Positions 1-7,881 of a stretch of 36,491 nucleotides of DNA are shown one piece after another (position 1 is the stretch's first letter; each line of letters begins with the position of its first letter). The notes under the pieces are model-generated. The model saw only the letters and a program-made list of their open reading frames with translations. It searched no databases and had not been told where the DNA came from. The stretch is from Planctomycetota bacterium (lineage in GTDB: Bacteria > Planctomycetota > Phycisphaerae > FEN-1346): NCBI GenBank assembly GCA_016872895.1, contig VGYT01000007.1, positions 1 through 36,491 on the forward strand, written 5' to 3'. A program made the translations under genes and the position numbers.

Positions 1-33
1 CAGCCAGGATCCGGCCGCCCGGCCCGCCAAGAC

Positions 34-62
34 GTGGCACGGCCGGCTTGTCCGGCCGTGGG
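34..62 (+). repeat. Dispersed palindrome, GGCACGGCCGG...CCGGCCGTGG family
   Basis: A 29-bp hairpin beginning GTGGCACGGCCGG and ending CCGGCCGTGGG. An identical copy lies at 21145-21173, just ahead of the WecA-like gene, and a diverged inverted copy at 7746-7773 in front of folC. Confidence 0.75.
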
Positions 63-560
63 AATCCGCAGCAAACTCGGCCGCGGGAAAAGTTTTCCAC
101 AAAGAAGCATCTATAACTGCCAATATGACAGGCCGCCAAAAACGCTCAAAAACCGCAAAATCGGACCCTGTTCCGGTCAAAAACGATCAAAAACGTTCAA
201 AAAGCGCGCGATTTTGCCTTACCTATCTTAACATTTTGCCCCTCTACCCCCTCTGGCGCTAGCGCCAGGGCCGTTTTGCCCCGCCGAAAGGGGTCAAAAC
301 GGGCATTTTCGAGGCGCGCGGGCGCGGCCAAAAAGTTATCCACAGGTAGGGCAGCGGCGGGAGGCGGCAGGCGGGAGGCGGAATTCGGGACCCGGCGGCG
401 GCAAACGGCAAAGAGAAAAAGGACGTTACCCAACGGACCTCACGTGCCCGCGGCCCGGCCCTGCGCCGCCGAGGAAGCCCGGTGCATCCGCAACATTCAG
501 CCCCCGGTGAATGCACAGGCCCCGCCGGCCTGCCCGTGCCGGAGCAGGCGCCGCCGGGCG

Positions 561-675
561 GCCTGTCACTTGCCACCTGACGGCTGCCACTTGTCATTGG
601 CCACTTGCCACTTGTTACCAACGACTTGCGGTTGTTGCCGGCGTTACAAGTGGCCAGTGACAAGCGGCCAGTGAT
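561..675. repeat. Word-repeat hairpin, CACTTGC/CCAGTGA type
   Basis: The left part repeats the word CCACTTG several times; the right part carries its complement as CAAGTGGCCAGTGACAAG. The stretch 599-618 pairs imperfectly with 643-669, giving a long hairpin. It lies directly downstream of spoVG (minus strand), so it could also affect the 3' end of that transcript. Confidence 0.65.
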
Positions 676-678
676 GAA

Positions 679-1131
679 TCAGGGCAGCGCCGGCGGCGGC
701 TGGCCTTCAAGGGGTTCCGGCTCAGCCTGGCCGACGACCTTCTCGGCCTCTTCTGCGCGGCCTGCGCGGCGGAGTTCCTCGCGGTATGCCTGGAGGACGA
801 CTTCCTGGAGCCTTGCGCGGCAGTCGGAGTTGATGGGGTGCGCGATGTCGGCGTGAAGTTTGCCCTGGGCCTCTTCGTCGGAGATGCGTTTTTCGGGCAG
901 GCGTGCCCCGCAGTCGTTGCAGTACTTGGCCCGCAGGTGGTTTTTGCCGCCGCATTTCGGGCAGTGGTCCGTGAGTTTCCGCGAAGGCATCGCGACGAAC
1001 AGGCCGTGTGTGCCCTCGATGATCTTCAGGTCCCGCACGACGAACTCGCCGTCCAGCGTCATCGTCGAGAAGGCCTTCAGGCGGTCGCCGGTGGACGGCG
1101 ACAACTTGACCGTTACGTTCGTGACTTTCAT
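679..1131 (-). CDS. spoVG: SpoVG family protein with inserted zinc ribbon
   Basis: A SpoVG-type nucleic-acid-binding regulator of 150 residues. The family core is plain: a first strand beginning MKVTNVTVKL, then FVVRDLKIIEG, GLFVAMPSRK and DIAHPINS. Ordinary SpoVG proteins are about 85-100 residues with a short loop between the AMPS and DIAHPIN motifs. Here that loop is replaced by a four-cysteine zinc ribbon, CPKCGG...YCNDCG, at about residues 58-76. The C-terminus is a short charged and proline-rich tail. The start codon overlaps the ispE stop codon (ATGA), so the two genes are probably translationally coupled. SpoVG proteins of other bacteria bind DNA or RNA and tune division, sporulation or virulence genes; the target here is unknown. 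Confidence 0.93.
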   Translation of the reverse strand: MKVTNVTVKLSPSTGDRLKAFSTMTLDGEFVVRDLKIIEGTHGLFVAMPSRKLTDHCPKCGGKNHLRAKYCNDCGARLPEKRISDEEAQGKLHADIAHPINSDCRARLQEVVLQAYREELRRAGRAEEAEKVVGQAEPEPLEGQPPPALP

Positions 1132-2141
1132 GGTGCTCCTCCTTGCGCGGCGAGAGGCCCAGGCAGCAGCGGCGCCGCGACGGCTTCCAGGTTTTTCAGC
1201 AGCCCGCGGACAGCGGCAGCCAGGCGGCGGGCCTCGGCCTCCGTGTCGGCCAGGGCAAAGTACGCCGACCCGCTGCCGGTCATGCCGACCGCGGCGGCCC
1301 CCGCCTGCTCCAGCGCCTGGCGCAGGTGGGGCGCATCCGGCCGCAGTTGCCTCGCGGCCGATTCCAGGTCGTTCACCAGGAGGCCCGCGGCCGCGCGGGC
1401 CGGACCGTCCAGAACCTTCAGGATGTCGGTGGCCGCGGGCCGCCGCGCGTCCCCCACGGCCACGGCACCGTCCCCTCTACGGCACCGCTCCGTTACGGTC
1501 GCGGCTCTGTACGGTCGCGGCCCTGATTGCGGCAGGCGGTCGAATGCCGCGTACACTTCCGGCGTCGGGTTCCCGTGCTCCGGCCACGCCAGGACGACCC
1601 ACCACCGGGGCCGGGCCTCGACCGGCTCGATACGTTCGCCCCGGCCGCGCATCACGGCCAGGGGCGGGCCGAAGAAGAGCGGCACGTCGCTGCCGAGCGT
1701 GGCGCCCAGGGCGGCCAGTTCGGCGGGGGTCCGGCCGCACCGCCACAAAGCGTTCAGGCCCGCCAGGGCGGCGGCGGCGTCGCTGGACCCTCCGCCAAGT
1801 CCTCGACCGGACGGTATGACTTTCTTTAGATAAATGCGGGCGCCCGCGCACCCGCCTGCGCCGAGGCTTCGGGGGGCAGGCGGGGGGCGGGTCTCGCGCA
1901 GCAGGCGTGCGGCTTTCATCACGAGGTTCTCGTCGCCCGCGGGCACGGAAGGGTCGTCGCAGGAGAAGTGGAGGCCGTCGGCCGGCTCCAATAAGAGGAC
2001 GTCGTACAGGCCCACGCCCGCGACGACGCTCTCCAGGTGGTGGTATCCGTCGGGCCGGACGCCCAGGACGCGGAGCGTAAGGTTCACCTTGGCAGGTGCT
2101 TCCACCGTCAGGCCGACGCGCGATGAGGTGAAACGCAGCAT
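1128..2141 (-). CDS. ispE: 4-diphosphocytidyl-2-C-methyl-D-erythritol kinase
   Basis: A GHMP-family kinase that phosphorylates CDP-methylerythritol in the non-mevalonate isoprenoid pathway; cytoplasmic, 337 residues. Motifs: an N-terminal APAKVNLTLRV and DGYHHLESV, the glycine-rich ATP loop PSGRGLGGGSSDAAAAL, GSDVPLFF and the C-terminal GMTGSGSAYFAL. I chose the ATG at 2141 over the longer track ORF (to 2879) because family homology begins there, a GAGG lies 7 nt upstream, and the extension is out-of-frame antisense sequence. Two apparent insertions match genomic palindromes. One is a PPPAPRSLGAGGCAGA stretch ahead of the ATP loop (about 1851-1881). The other is an arginine-rich stretch after the PEVYAAFDRL motif, encoded by the half repeat at 1481-1525. 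Neither interrupts a catalytic motif, so the enzyme may still be active. Confidence 0.95.
   Translation of the reverse strand: MLRFTSSRVGLTVEAPAKVNLTLRVLGVRPDGYHHLESVVAGVGLYDVLLLEPADGLHFSCDDPSVPAGDENLVMKAARLLRETRPPPAPRSLGAGGCAGARIYLKKVIPSGRGLGGGSSDAAAALAGLNALWRCGRTPAELAALGATLGSDVPLFFGPPLAVMRGRGERIEPVEARPRWWVVLAWPEHGNPTPEVYAAFDRLPQSGPRPYRAATVTERCRRGDGAVAVGDARRPAATDILKVLDGPARAAAGLLVNDLESAARQLRPDAPHLRQALEQAGAAAVGMTGSGSAYFALADTEAEARRLAAAVRGLLKNLEAVAAPLLPGPLAAQGGAP
1481..1525. repeat. Half copy of the CCGTAAGGGAGCGG palindrome inside ispE
   Basis: The sequence GCACCGCTCCGTTACGGTCGC matches the right arm of the hairpins at 32347-32418 and 35078-35149, followed by a short duplication of its end (TACGGTCGCGG). 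It is read in frame as part of IspE. Confidence 0.7.
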
Positions 2142-2216
2142 GGGACCGCCTCGTCGGAGCAGGTCGCTGTAGAAGGCTCGCGTGGCAAAGCCGACTACGG
2201 CAGTCATCCACTCGTA

Positions 2217-2245
2217 ATTGTGACGCGCTGCGGGGAGCAAGTCAA
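2217..2245 (-). promoter_or_regulatory. Probable sigma-70 promoter for ispE-spoVG
   Basis: On the minus strand TTGACT (2240-2245) is followed after 17 bp by CACAAT (2217-2222). The predicted transcript would start about 70 nt ahead of the chosen ispE start. Seen by eye only. Confidence 0.5.
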
Positions 2246-2277
2246 CCTGCGCGGCAATCCCCGCGCGGCAATTGGCC

Positions 2278-2306
2278 TTGCTGCGCGCCGCGGTTAGGCG
2301 TACACT
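2278..2306 (+). promoter_or_regulatory. Possible promoter for the DedA-type gene
   Basis: TTGCTG (2278-2283), 17 bp, TACACT (2301-2306), upstream of the TTG start at 2449. Each box matches the consensus at only four of six positions. Confidence 0.3.
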
Positions 2307-2326
2307 CGCCGGCAGGCGCCACGTGC

Positions 2327-2415
2327 GCGGCGGGTCTCCTGACCCGCCGCACGCCCGCGTACTGGGGGGCTGAAATCGCACGTTGTGCGCGGTGGGTCGG
2401 GAGCCCCACCGCGCA
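2327..2415. repeat. Tandem palindromes, GCGGGTCTCCTGACCCGC family
   Basis: A perfect hairpin of the GGCGGGTC/GACCCGCC type at 2327-2350 is identical to one at 35287-35310 ahead of hisG. A related hairpin, GGTGGG...CCCACC, follows at 2389-2415. The longer track ORF for the DedA-type gene runs through the second hairpin, which argues against that upstream start. Related copies sit at 22248-22276 and about 32866-32885. Confidence 0.75.
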
Positions 2416-2448
2416 GAGCACCGTGCGGCGGCCTCAAGGATCAACGCT

Positions 2449-3138
2449 TTGCCAGACGCCGAGAAGCCTGGGCCGACGACGGGCGTAACGGACGAGATCA
2501 TCCAGGATGAAATCCAGGCGCACGGCCTGGCCCGGCGGGTGCACTTCGTCCGCCGCCTGTACGAGTGGATACTCGGCTGGGCCGAGACCCGCCACGCCGG
2601 CAAGGCCATGGCTGCGCTGGCGTTCTTCGAGGCAATCTTTTTCCCGGTGCCGGCCGACGTCCTTCTGATCGCCCTGTGCCTGGGCCGGCCCAGGAGCAGT
2701 TTCCGGTGGGCGATGGCCTGCACGGCCTGGAGCGTGGCGGGCGGGGCCACGGCCATGCTGATCGGCCTGGCCGTCGGAAAGGACCGCGTGGTGGCCGTCA
2801 TGGACTTGCTCGGCCGGGGCGAGACGGCCGCCCAGGCCCTGGACCTGCTGCGCCAGTACGGGTTCTGGACCGTGGCCATCGCCGCCCTGACGCCCGTGCC
2901 GTACAGCGTGTGCTCGTGGCTGGCGGGGTTCTCGGAGGTCCACCCGCTGGCGTACCTGGCGGCGTCGGCGCTTTTTCGGCCGATGCGGTTCTTCGGCGTG
3001 GCCGGGCTGGTTTACGTCTTCGGGCCGCCCGCCAAGCGGTTCATCGACAAGTATTTTAACCTTATTACGTGGCTGGTGATGCTGCCGGTCATCGCGTTCA
3101 TCCTGTGGAAGGTGCTCCTGACCCTTATGCGGGGGTAG
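2449..3138 (+). CDS. YqaA/DedA-type (SNARE-associated, VTT) membrane protein
   Basis: An integral inner-membrane protein of 229 residues resembling the YqaA branch of the DedA/VTT family, whose members are linked to membrane lipid or undecaprenyl-phosphate transport. Features: a hydrophobic re-entrant-like FFEAIFFPVPADVLLIAL segment, a second half with ALTPVPYSVCSWLAG and FGVAGLVYVFG, and a hydrophobic C-terminal helix ending in LTLMRG. I chose the TTG at 2449 because AAGGA lies 8 nt upstream; the track start at 2383 lies inside a repeat. Only 3 bp separate the stop from the next gene, so the two are probably co-transcribed. The substrate cannot be told. Confidence 0.8.
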   Translation: MPDAEKPGPTTGVTDEIIQDEIQAHGLARRVHFVRRLYEWILGWAETRHAGKAMAALAFFEAIFFPVPADVLLIALCLGRPRSSFRWAMACTAWSVAGGATAMLIGLAVGKDRVVAVMDLLGRGETAAQALDLLRQYGFWTVAIAALTPVPYSVCSWLAGFSEVHPLAYLAASALFRPMRFFGVAGLVYVFGPPAKRFIDKYFNLITWLVMLPVIAFILWKVLLTLMRG

Positions 3139-3141
3139 GCC

Positions 3142-3741
3142 ATGCTGAGCGACCAGGATCGGCGGGCGCTGCTCGCGCTTGCGCGGCAGACGCTCGAGGC
3201 GCAGTTGGCGGGGGCCCGGCGGGAGGCGCCGGCGCCCCCCGCGAGCCCGGCCCTCCGGCAGCCGTGCGGATGCTTCGTCAGCCTGCATCGCGGGCGGCAA
3301 CTCAGGGGGTGCATCGGCACGTTCCAGGCGCATACGCCGCTCCTGGGGACGGTGGCGCAGATGGCCTCGGCCGTGCTGCGGGACCCGCGGTTCCTGGACT
3401 GCCCCGTGACGGCCGGGGAACTTGCGCACATCGACATCGAGATCTCCGTCCTTACGCCGCTGGAGAAGACGGCGGACCCCATGAAGGACGTCGAACTGGG
3501 CAGGCACGGCATCTGCATCGAGGGGCCGTACGGGAGCGGCTGCTTCCTGCCGCAGGTCGCCACCGAGACGGGGTGGTCGCTGGAGGAGTTCCTGGGCCGC
3601 TGCTGCGCGCACAAGGCCGGCCTTCCGCCGGATGCGTGGAAATGGCCGGAAACCGCCGTCTATCGCTTCGAGGCCGAGGTGTTTTCCGAGAAAGACTTCG
3701 CCGCCGGCCCCGGCGGCAGCGGGCAGCCTACGGGCAAGTAA
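3142..3741 (+). CDS. AMMECR1-domain protein (AmmeMemoRadiSam system protein A)
   Basis: A 199-residue AMMECR1-domain protein. The hallmark motif LRGCIG is present at about residues 54-59, followed by DPRF (about 77-80), a DIEISVLTPL strand and, near the end, a CCAHKAGLPPDAWK segment typical of the family. In many bacteria this protein is encoded with a Memo protein and a radical SAM enzyme. Neither partner is in this window, and its biochemical role is unsettled in general. A GGGGGTAGG ribosome site lies just ahead of the ATG. It follows the DedA-type gene directly. The 171 bp to the next gene hold nothing I recognise. Confidence 0.9.
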   Translation: MLSDQDRRALLALARQTLEAQLAGARREAPAPPASPALRQPCGCFVSLHRGRQLRGCIGTFQAHTPLLGTVAQMASAVLRDPRFLDCPVTAGELAHIDIEISVLTPLEKTADPMKDVELGRHGICIEGPYGSGCFLPQVATETGWSLEEFLGRCCAHKAGLPPDAWKWPETAVYRFEAEVFSEKDFAAGPGGSGQPTGK

Positions 3742-3912
3742 CGGTCCGCATCGGCGCCGGGTCAAAGGCGTGCGTGCCGCCGACGGGAAGGGTCATGGGG
3801 CCGCGCCGCGACGAGGCTCGCGCCCCCTTGCGCGACGGGCTTCCCAAGCACAAGTTGGGCGTCGGGCAACCTGCGGCCGCCGCACGGTGCCTGCCACGGC
3901 GGCGCTGTGGCC

Positions 3913-6192
3913 TTAATCCTTGACCCGAAGTGCTGCGGGCCGCCCGCCGTGCAGGACTACGCGGAATCGGCGCTCTCCGGCCGCAAGGCGCGCCACCTGC
4001 CCGCCCGCATCCAGGTCGGTTACGGTGCAGGCTTTCTGCATCGGAAGTTCCACTTCAACCGTTTTCTTGCCGCGCAGATAGTAGTCGGCAATGAGAAGGA
4101 ACATGTCGTCGCCGCGCCGCATTCCGCAGGTGCGCACGGGCGGCTCGGTGCGCACGCCCTCGGCCGGCGCGCCGTTGACAATGACGTCTTCTACCGGCGC
4201 CGCGATGCGCACGGCGCGGGCGTGGGCGGCCAGCGACTCGGCGTCCCACAGAGCGCTGTTCCAGAAATGCACGCCGCGCGAGCCGTTGGCGAAGCACTCC
4301 ACAAGCGCCCAGGTAAACGCCTCGCCGGGGAATGTGCCCGCGTTGCCGGGCGTCAGCCAGGGCAGGACGTCGGACCGCGGGAGGCGCGCGCGGTCGGCCC
4401 TGGCCTCGTCGCCCACCATCGCCAGGTGGTACGGATAAAGCGGCGTATACGTGGAGACCTGCGAGTTAGTCATGTACCGTGGGTAGAGGCGGTCAAAAGG
4501 CCAGAAGTTCTGGTAGTTCTGGCCGGGCCGGAAATCGTAAACGCCCAGTTCCGGTTCGGGCGCTCCGGCCTCTTTCACGGCCGCGCGGACGCGGGCCGCC
4601 ACGTCGCGCCAGATCTCCTCGCCCTTGTCAAGTTGCCAGGCGGCCCAGTCTTTCGCGCCGCTCTTCTTGAAGTCGGCCTGGCACCGCGTGCACCACGGCG
4701 CGTCGGCCGGGCCGCGCCAGCCCCAGAGTTCTACGTCGCACGAGAGGTAGTCGGCCCTGGCCGCGGCACACTCGCGCGCCACGCGGTCTATCTCGGCCTG
4801 GTACAGCGGACCCCGATACGACGGGCACAATTCCTGCCCCTGGCCGCCGTCGGCAAACTGGCATGCCAGTTCGCCCCTGCGCTTGCCCGCCTTCGCCAGC
4901 GCGTGGTGAAAGGTCGAGTCAATGTTGATGACCTTGAACCCGGCCGCCCGGAAACGCTCCAGCGCATCCCTGACCGCCGGGTCGTCCAGGTGCGTGTAGC
5001 GGGCGAACATCGGCACGGTCGTGAACCCGAGGACGCGGAATGCTTCAATCGCGCCCGGCCAGGCAAGGACCTCGTCAAATGAGCACCACCCCAGGCCGGT
5101 CATCAGGCGCTGCGGCCGGGGCGCAGGCGGAACCTGAATCGCCAGGATGGGTTGCTCAATGAGGGGCGGCTCGGCCTCGGCCCCGCCTTTCGGCCCCAGC
5201 GGGCGCAGCCGGTACCAGAGCACGCCCCGCTGCTGATCATGCCAGTCGGCGCGCAGGTACAGGCGGCCCCAGTTCTTCTTTCCCGCAGCCACATCCACGT
5301 CAAAGGTGTAACGCGTAAACGCGCCGCCGTCCAGCACCTCGGCCCTGGCTGCCGACGCCGCGACGCCGTCCAGGTGTCCGCCCTCAAAGCGCACGCCCCG
5401 GGGCAGGTCAATGACGGCCGCCGCGCGCATCTTGCCGAGGCCGGGCGGCGTGAGCAGGCCCACGGGCGTCGGCGCGCTGGTGTTTATCGGCACGTGAACC
5501 ACCGGCTTGTGGAAGTGCATCCGCGGCGCCGACACCGTGAAGTCGCTCGCGGCCCCCTCCGTTGCAGGCCGATACGTGGCGTTGCCGCTCCCTTCGTAAA
5601 CCCACAGTTCATCCGTCACCGACAGCGCCGTGCCGTAAATCTCAAGCCCCACCGCCCGGGCGCGCACGTTCACGTCGCGGAAGCGCAACGTGTGCACCCA
5701 CGCCTTGCCTTCGTCGCGCGGCACGCGGTAGTTGTCGAAGTCATCCTCGTTCCATCGGGAACACGAGGCAACGCGGTAGTACTGCACCCCGTCGGCGCTG
5801 GCCACGAGATCAACCCGGCAGGGGAAGCAGATGCCGGCCTGCGGAGAGCCGCCCTGGAACCGCACGGCCACCTCGCCGATGTTGCGCGCCTCGCCCAGGT
5901 CCACGGCCAACTGGTTCAGGCCGGCATACGAGTAGCCGACGGCGGCGGAGTCAAACCAGAGCCTGTCGGTCTTGGGTGCGGCCAGACGGCCGTCGGTCAG
6001 GTCGGTCTCATCGGTGCCGCCCTTGGCGGTCAGGGCGTAGTTCGGCGCAGGCGAGAAACTCACCTTCCTGCCCGCCGCCAGGTTCACGCGCTCCTGAGCC
6101 GCAAGCGGTTCCCCAGGCAACGCCGCGACGGCAGCCAGGATGCCCACGGCGGCCGCGGCGAACCCGCGGCCCGTGTTCCGCTGAAAGACCAT
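3913..6192 (-). CDS. Secreted protein with discoidin-like and TIM-barrel glycosidase-like domains
   Basis: A 759-residue exported protein. A signal peptide spans about residues 1-32 (hydrophobic FAAAAVGILAAVAAL, cleavage near PLAAQE). Next comes an F5/8 type C (discoidin)-like domain, about 35-190, with NLAAGRKVSFSP and QLAVDLGEARNIGEVAVRF. A beta-rich linker follows, then from about residue 390 a TIM-barrel-like region: GLGWCSFDEVL, FKVINIDSTFHH, DYLSCDVELWGWRG and a CTRCQ pair. The domain order suggests a polysaccharide-active enzyme with a carbohydrate-binding module; the acids in DVELWG are candidate catalytic residues, but I cannot assign a CAZy family. I chose the ATG at 6192 over 6282 because GGAGG lies a few nt upstream and the signal peptide starts there. 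It lies 130 bp downstream of folC on the same strand. Confidence 0.75.
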   Translation of the reverse strand: MVFQRNTGRGFAAAAVGILAAVAALPGEPLAAQERVNLAAGRKVSFSPAPNYALTAKGGTDETDLTDGRLAAPKTDRLWFDSAAVGYSYAGLNQLAVDLGEARNIGEVAVRFQGGSPQAGICFPCRVDLVASADGVQYYRVASCSRWNEDDFDNYRVPRDEGKAWVHTLRFRDVNVRARAVGLEIYGTALSVTDELWVYEGSGNATYRPATEGAASDFTVSAPRMHFHKPVVHVPINTSAPTPVGLLTPPGLGKMRAAAVIDLPRGVRFEGGHLDGVAASAARAEVLDGGAFTRYTFDVDVAAGKKNWGRLYLRADWHDQQRGVLWYRLRPLGPKGGAEAEPPLIEQPILAIQVPPAPRPQRLMTGLGWCSFDEVLAWPGAIEAFRVLGFTTVPMFARYTHLDDPAVRDALERFRAAGFKVINIDSTFHHALAKAGKRRGELACQFADGGQGQELCPSYRGPLYQAEIDRVARECAAARADYLSCDVELWGWRGPADAPWCTRCQADFKKSGAKDWAAWQLDKGEEIWRDVAARVRAAVKEAGAPEPELGVYDFRPGQNYQNFWPFDRLYPRYMTNSQVSTYTPLYPYHLAMVGDEARADRARLPRSDVLPWLTPGNAGTFPGEAFTWALVECFANGSRGVHFWNSALWDAESLAAHARAVRIAAPVEDVIVNGAPAEGVRTEPPVRTCGMRRGDDMFLLIADYYLRGKKTVEVELPMQKACTVTDLDAGGQVARLAAGERRFRVVLHGGRPAALRVKD

Positions 6193-6215
6193 CGCCGGCC
6201 TCCTGCGTGGCGGGT

Positions 6216-6277
6216 GCGGAGCCCCGGCTCCGGCCCGCCGTAGGCGGGCTGCGCCGGAGCGACGCCCGCCGCGCCAT
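6216..6277. repeat. Compound palindrome between folC and the discoidin gene
   Basis: Two nested hairpins, GGAGCC/GGCTCC and CCCGCC-GTA-GGCGGG, lie within a larger imperfect inverted repeat. It resembles the other GC-rich dispersed palindromes here, though I saw no second full copy. Confidence 0.5.
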
Positions 6278-6322
6278 TTCACGATGCCCCTTTCTCTGGT
6301 TCCATCCAGCCCGCCACGGGCT

Positions 6323-7669
6323 TCATAGGTTGCGCTGGATTGTGCGCCTTACCTCTCCCACCAGGTAAAGCGAGCCTGTAACCACCAGCAGGGCGTCGGG
6401 CGGGGCCAGGCCGGCGGCGGTGCGCAGGGCGGCGCGCGCGTCGGCGGCGGTTCCCGCCGCGATGCGGCCCAGCCGCGCCAGCCGCGCCGCCAGGTCCGCC
6501 GGGTCGGCTGCGCGCGGGTTGTCGGTTCGCGTAAGGACGACGCCGGCGCACCCGGCGGCGCCGGCGAGGACTTCGAGCATCCCGTCCACGTCCTTGTCGG
6601 CCGCCGAGGCAAAAATGAAGACGAGCGGCCGGCCGGGGAAGTGCCGCCGCAGCCCCTCCAGCAGCCGCTCCATGCTCGCCCGGTTGTGCGCGCCGTCGAG
6701 CAGGACGTCCGGCTGGCCCGCCAGGAGTTCCATGCGCCCCGGCCAGGAGACGGCGGCCAGGCCGCGGCGGGCGAGGTCCGGCGTGAGGCGGGCCGCCAGC
6801 GGCCCGGAGCGCTCCGCCGCGGCGACGGCGGCGCAGGCGTTCAGCGCCTGGTGCTCGCCCATGAGCGGAATAAACAAATCATCATACGTTCGCAGCGGCG
6901 TGCGGACCGACAGCCGCCCGCCCATGCGCCCGGCCTCCGCGTCCGGACGCCACGAGTACGTTACGTCGCGGCCCACCAGGACCAGGGGCGACCCCGCCCG
7001 CCGCGCGGCCGCCTCTATCACCGCCATCGCCTCGGCATCCTGCGGCTGCGAGACGGCCGGTACGCCGGGCTTGACGATGCCCGCCTTCTCGCCCGCTATG
7101 GCCGCCAGCGTGCGGCCCAACTGCTCCGTGTGGTCGAAACTGACGGCCGTGATGACCGAGACCTCCGGCACGAGGACGTTCGTGGCATCCAGCCGGCCGC
7201 CCAGGCCCACCTCGGCCGCCACCAGGTCGGCCCGCACCCGGGCGAAATGCGCGAAGGCCAGGGCCGTGAAGATCTCGAAGAACGTCGCGGGGTCGCCCTC
7301 GGCCCGCAGGCGCTCGGCGTGCGGCCGGGCGGCCTGGATGAGGCGCGCCAGGTCCTCGCGCGAGATGTCTTCGCGGCCGACGCGGATGCGCTCGCGGACG
7401 TCCGCCAGGTGCGGCGAAGTGTACAGGCCCGCCCGCAGGCCCGCCTCCACGGCCATCGCGTGCACCATGGCGGCCGTGGAACCCTTGCCCTTCGTGCCCG
7501 CCACGTGCACGCTGGGGAACTTTTCGTGCGGCCGGCCCAGCAAGTCCAGCAGCCGCCGCATGCGGTCCAGGCTGAACGTGTCGGCGTTGTACCGCACGCG
7601 GCGCATGCGCTCGTAGTCGGTGGACGAAAAGAGGTACCGGAGCGCAGATTCATATGTATCCTGCGGCAT
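6323..7669 (-). CDS. folC: Bifunctional folylpolyglutamate / dihydrofolate synthase
   Basis: A 448-residue Mur-ligase-family enzyme that adds glutamate to folates (and often to dihydropteroate); cytoplasmic, ATP-dependent. Visible motifs: the P-loop HVAGTKGKGSTAAMV near residue 55, SPHLADVRERIRV, the AEVGLGGRLDATNV motif, SFDHTEQLG, KAGIVKPGVP, and in the C-terminal domain LLDGAHNRASMERL. Length is normal for the family. I chose the ATG at 7669, ten residues inside the track ORF, because GAGG sits 7 nt upstream and the N-terminus (QDTYESALRYLFS) then matches family members. A perfect TATAAT on this strand lies about 130 bp upstream. Confidence 0.95.
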   Translation of the reverse strand: MPQDTYESALRYLFSSTDYERMRRVRYNADTFSLDRMRRLLDLLGRPHEKFPSVHVAGTKGKGSTAAMVHAMAVEAGLRAGLYTSPHLADVRERIRVGREDISREDLARLIQAARPHAERLRAEGDPATFFEIFTALAFAHFARVRADLVAAEVGLGGRLDATNVLVPEVSVITAVSFDHTEQLGRTLAAIAGEKAGIVKPGVPAVSQPQDAEAMAVIEAAARRAGSPLVLVGRDVTYSWRPDAEAGRMGGRLSVRTPLRTYDDLFIPLMGEHQALNACAAVAAAERSGPLAARLTPDLARRGLAAVSWPGRMELLAGQPDVLLDGAHNRASMERLLEGLRRHFPGRPLVFIFASAADKDVDGMLEVLAGAAGCAGVVLTRTDNPRAADPADLAARLARLGRIAAGTAADARAALRTAAGLAPPDALLVVTGSLYLVGEVRRTIQRNL

Positions 7670-7796
7670 GCGGCTGCCTCGGAAATCGTGTCCCGGCACG
7701 CAGCGCGCGGCCGCCTTGCCCGGCCGGGGAACCGTCGGTGAACGACCACCGCCGGACGAACCGGCCGTGCCACGTTGTATCGCCGCGCCGGGGCCG

Positions 7797-7802
7797 ATTA
7801 TA
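7797..7802 (-). promoter_or_regulatory. Minus-10 like TATAAT toward folC
   Basis: A perfect TATAAT on the minus strand, rare in such GC-rich DNA, about 130 bp upstream of folC. I see no good -35 box at the usual distance. Read on the plus strand the same bases give TTATAG with TTGTAT 17 bp upstream, so direction is not certain. Confidence 0.4.
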
Positions 7803-7846
7803 GCCTGCGCGCCGCAGCCGCCGCGCGCGAAAAATCAGCCCCGCCC

Positions 7847-7875
7847 TTGCCTTCCGCGCCGCCCGCGCGAAGAAT
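7847..7875 (+). promoter_or_regulatory. Possible promoter for a small RNA
   Basis: TTGCCT (7847-7852), 17 bp, AAGAAT (7870-7875). Both boxes match at four of six positions. It would start a transcript near 7882 that runs into the intrinsic terminator at 8042-8081. Confidence 0.3.
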
Positions 7876-7881
7876 CCATGA

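Larger units (their letters stand above)
1..678. other. Intergenic region with DnaA-box-like sites; possible replication origin element
   Basis: No convincing gene lies here; the three ORF-track entries are low-complexity or antisense. Seen directly: a DnaA-box-like TTTTCCACA at 93-101 and a consensus TTATCCACA at 336-344, on the same strand. Between them is an AT-richer stretch for this genome, with TCAAAAACG-type direct repeats at about 10-bp period (about 178-208). A perfect 16-bp palindrome CTGGCGCTAGCGCCAG lies at 253-268 and a hairpin CCGTTTTG/CAAAACGG at 271-302. From 561 the sequence turns into a word-repeat hairpin. Origins commonly combine DnaA boxes with an AT-rich unwinding region, but two boxes are few and dnaA/dnaN are not in view. 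Confidence 0.35.

Noticed and set aside
34-674. ORFs of 65-134 residues in the first 680 bp
   Set aside because: Low-complexity, no ribosome sites, and they cross DnaA-box-like and hairpin sequence.
2142-2879. N-terminal extension of IspE to 583 residues
   Set aside because: The extension is antisense to the DedA-type gene; homology and ribosome site place the start at 2141.
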